NCBI GenBank assembly: GCA_035041965.1
Contig: JAPYMA010000388.1
Coordinates: 1-64,000 of the forward strand
Origin: Anisakis pegreffii
Taxonomy: Eukaryota > Nematoda > Chromadorea > Rhabditida > Anisakidae
Length of the DNA stretch: 64,000 nucleotides
Direction: 5' to 3'
Below are positions 63,012-64,000 of the stretch, one piece after another. The notes under the pieces were generated by a model. It saw only the letters and a program-made list of their open reading frames with translations. It was not told where the DNA came from and did no database searches. Numbering within the stretch: the stretch's first letter is position 1; every line of letters begins with the position of its first letter. Position numbers and translations under genes: made by a program.

Positions 63012-63352
63012 TTACCAGAAGGGATGCAAAGAAAATTTGCTTTGATTAGTGCTGAATGGTTTTGCTGCAGAGAGGGTTTTCAAGTGATCTGGAAAGACTG
63101 ATGGCTGAATAGGTTGAAGCAATGGAAGAAGTTGAACATTTGTGTTAGGCATTGGTAATAATGGCAGTTGTTGAGGTATTGGCTGGCCTTGCAGCAGATT
63201 GAAGGGTTGAGCAAGTGCGGGTGCTGATAGTGGATTCGTTGGAAGAGAAGGTAATCCGAAAAGCGCGCCGTTGTTCAACCACGCCTGCGGTGGCGATAAG
63301 ACATTGGTACCAATGTTCCATGCGCTTCTAGTCCGATTGGTATTGCGATAAT
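63012..63352 (-). CDS. 3' exon of a Pro/Leu/Gln-rich protein gene running off the right edge
   Basis: The exon begins after a good acceptor (CATATTTCAG), in phase 1, and ends at TAG/TGA-type stop at 63012. It encodes 112 complete residues rich in Pro, Leu, Gln and Asn (AWNIGTNVLSPPQAW, ALAQPFNLLQGQPIPQQL, LLPLLQPIQPS) with no membrane segment. Such composition is common in nematode secreted or structural low-complexity proteins, but no family was recognised. A tiny candidate start exon at 63876-63908 (MFLKVGSLFNQ, donor GTATTT) ends in phase 0 and does not fit directly, so at least one intermediate exon is needed or that candidate is wrong. Confidence 0.6.
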
Positions 63353-63359
63353 CTGAAAT

Positions 63360-64000
63360 ATGCAAATGAGTATTTGCGTGAACACTAGACGTTCACTGCT
63401 TTCAGTACACCTCTTCACACACAAAATGAAACTGTATGTGACGAGACTGATCACTTTTCAAGAGACATCGCTCAACTTCCAGCTAACAAAACACACTATG
63501 AAAGATACTTTAAGCAAGAATTTGAATGAAAATGACAAATTTTTTACAAATTTCTTGAGAATTGTTGATATTATTCTGTTATACTATACGATTTTCCGAA
63601 GTATTCGGTGAACGATTCTTGACGATTTGTACTTTCTGGTCGAGCTTTCAAAGCGTTTGTTACGTAAAATGATTAGTGGAAAGCATTCGTTTAGTTGTAT
63701 TACAGTGGCAGATTGTCAAGTTATCGTTAATCATCGGTCAGTTGATCATCAGCGTTATGTTTTGACTCACATTTGTATTAGAGCATTATGTACGAGAGTG
63801 AGTGATGAAGCATTCAAATATCAACGAATACGAGGTGTTTTGTTGGTGTGGTAAGCATGCTCAACAAGGAAATACCTGATTAAAGAGTGAACCGACTTTT
63901 AAAAACATTCATGCATTCGAAATTGGTGTAGCTGTGAGAAACACAGAACTCATTGGTGATTCGAAGAGAAACTGTGAAACAGAATTACTTTGCAAAATAA
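63360..64000. other. Right-edge region, upstream part of the minus-strand gene
   Basis: Several short plus-strand frames are present without splice or family support. It probably contains one or more introns and early exons of the gene ending at 63012. Confidence 0.4.

Overview
The window is nuclear DNA from a nematode, most likely an ascarid-type (Ascaridomorpha) worm. Four things point there: AT-rich DNA with compact multi-exon genes and TTTTCAG-type splice acceptors (some directly before start codons, as expected for spliced-leader addition); an interstitial tract of the nematode telomere repeat TTAGGC; a two-exon gene for a cecropin of the P1 type, a peptide family known from Ascaris and relatives; and orthologues of well-known nematode genes (rab-6, the fax-1/NR2E3 nuclear receptor). 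Exons were read by hand from splice sites, reading phase and family similarity, and every main gene model keeps phase across all its junctions.

Layout. 1-3000: a 404-bp tandem satellite running off the left edge, identical for almost five copies and then diverging. 3043-3186: a foldback hairpin. 5600-6790: a GC-richer block with an RTE-like retrotransposon relic and an unexplained structured segment. 7250-11090: an array of ~1.16-1.19-kb higher-order repeats, each carrying two or three degenerate tRNA-like modules. 11735-14503: a locally duplicated zone with the cecropin gene (+), a broken copy of the last exon of the sterol O-acyltransferase gene (SOAT), a cecropin exon fragment, and then the real SOAT 3' end.

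14280-41516 is a run of minus-strand genes: SOAT (11 exons, 485 aa); a protein with a C-terminal membrane segment (5' end not found) whose intron holds an intron-containing tRNA-Leu(CAA) on the other strand; a 459-aa single-pass membrane protein with a Lys/Glu-rich tail; and rab-6 (7 exons, 207 aa, over 13.1 kb). A plus-strand gene for a 473-aa basic coiled-coil protein is nested in rab-6 intron 3. Plus-strand genes follow: medium-chain acyl-CoA dehydrogenase (8 exons, 419 aa, 45274-49112) and the fax-1-like nuclear receptor (10 exons, 485 aa, 52806-62093). A hAT-like MITE lies at 62514-62662, and the window ends in the 3' exon of a Pro/Leu/Gln-rich minus-strand gene.

The genes do not form one pathway. 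SOAT (sterol ester storage) and the acyl-CoA dehydrogenase (mitochondrial beta-oxidation) both handle fatty acyl-CoA, rab-6 serves Golgi traffic, and the receptor is a neuronal transcription factor. The accessory interest lies in the left 15 kb: satellite, tRNA-like array, and the rearranged cecropin/SOAT junction.
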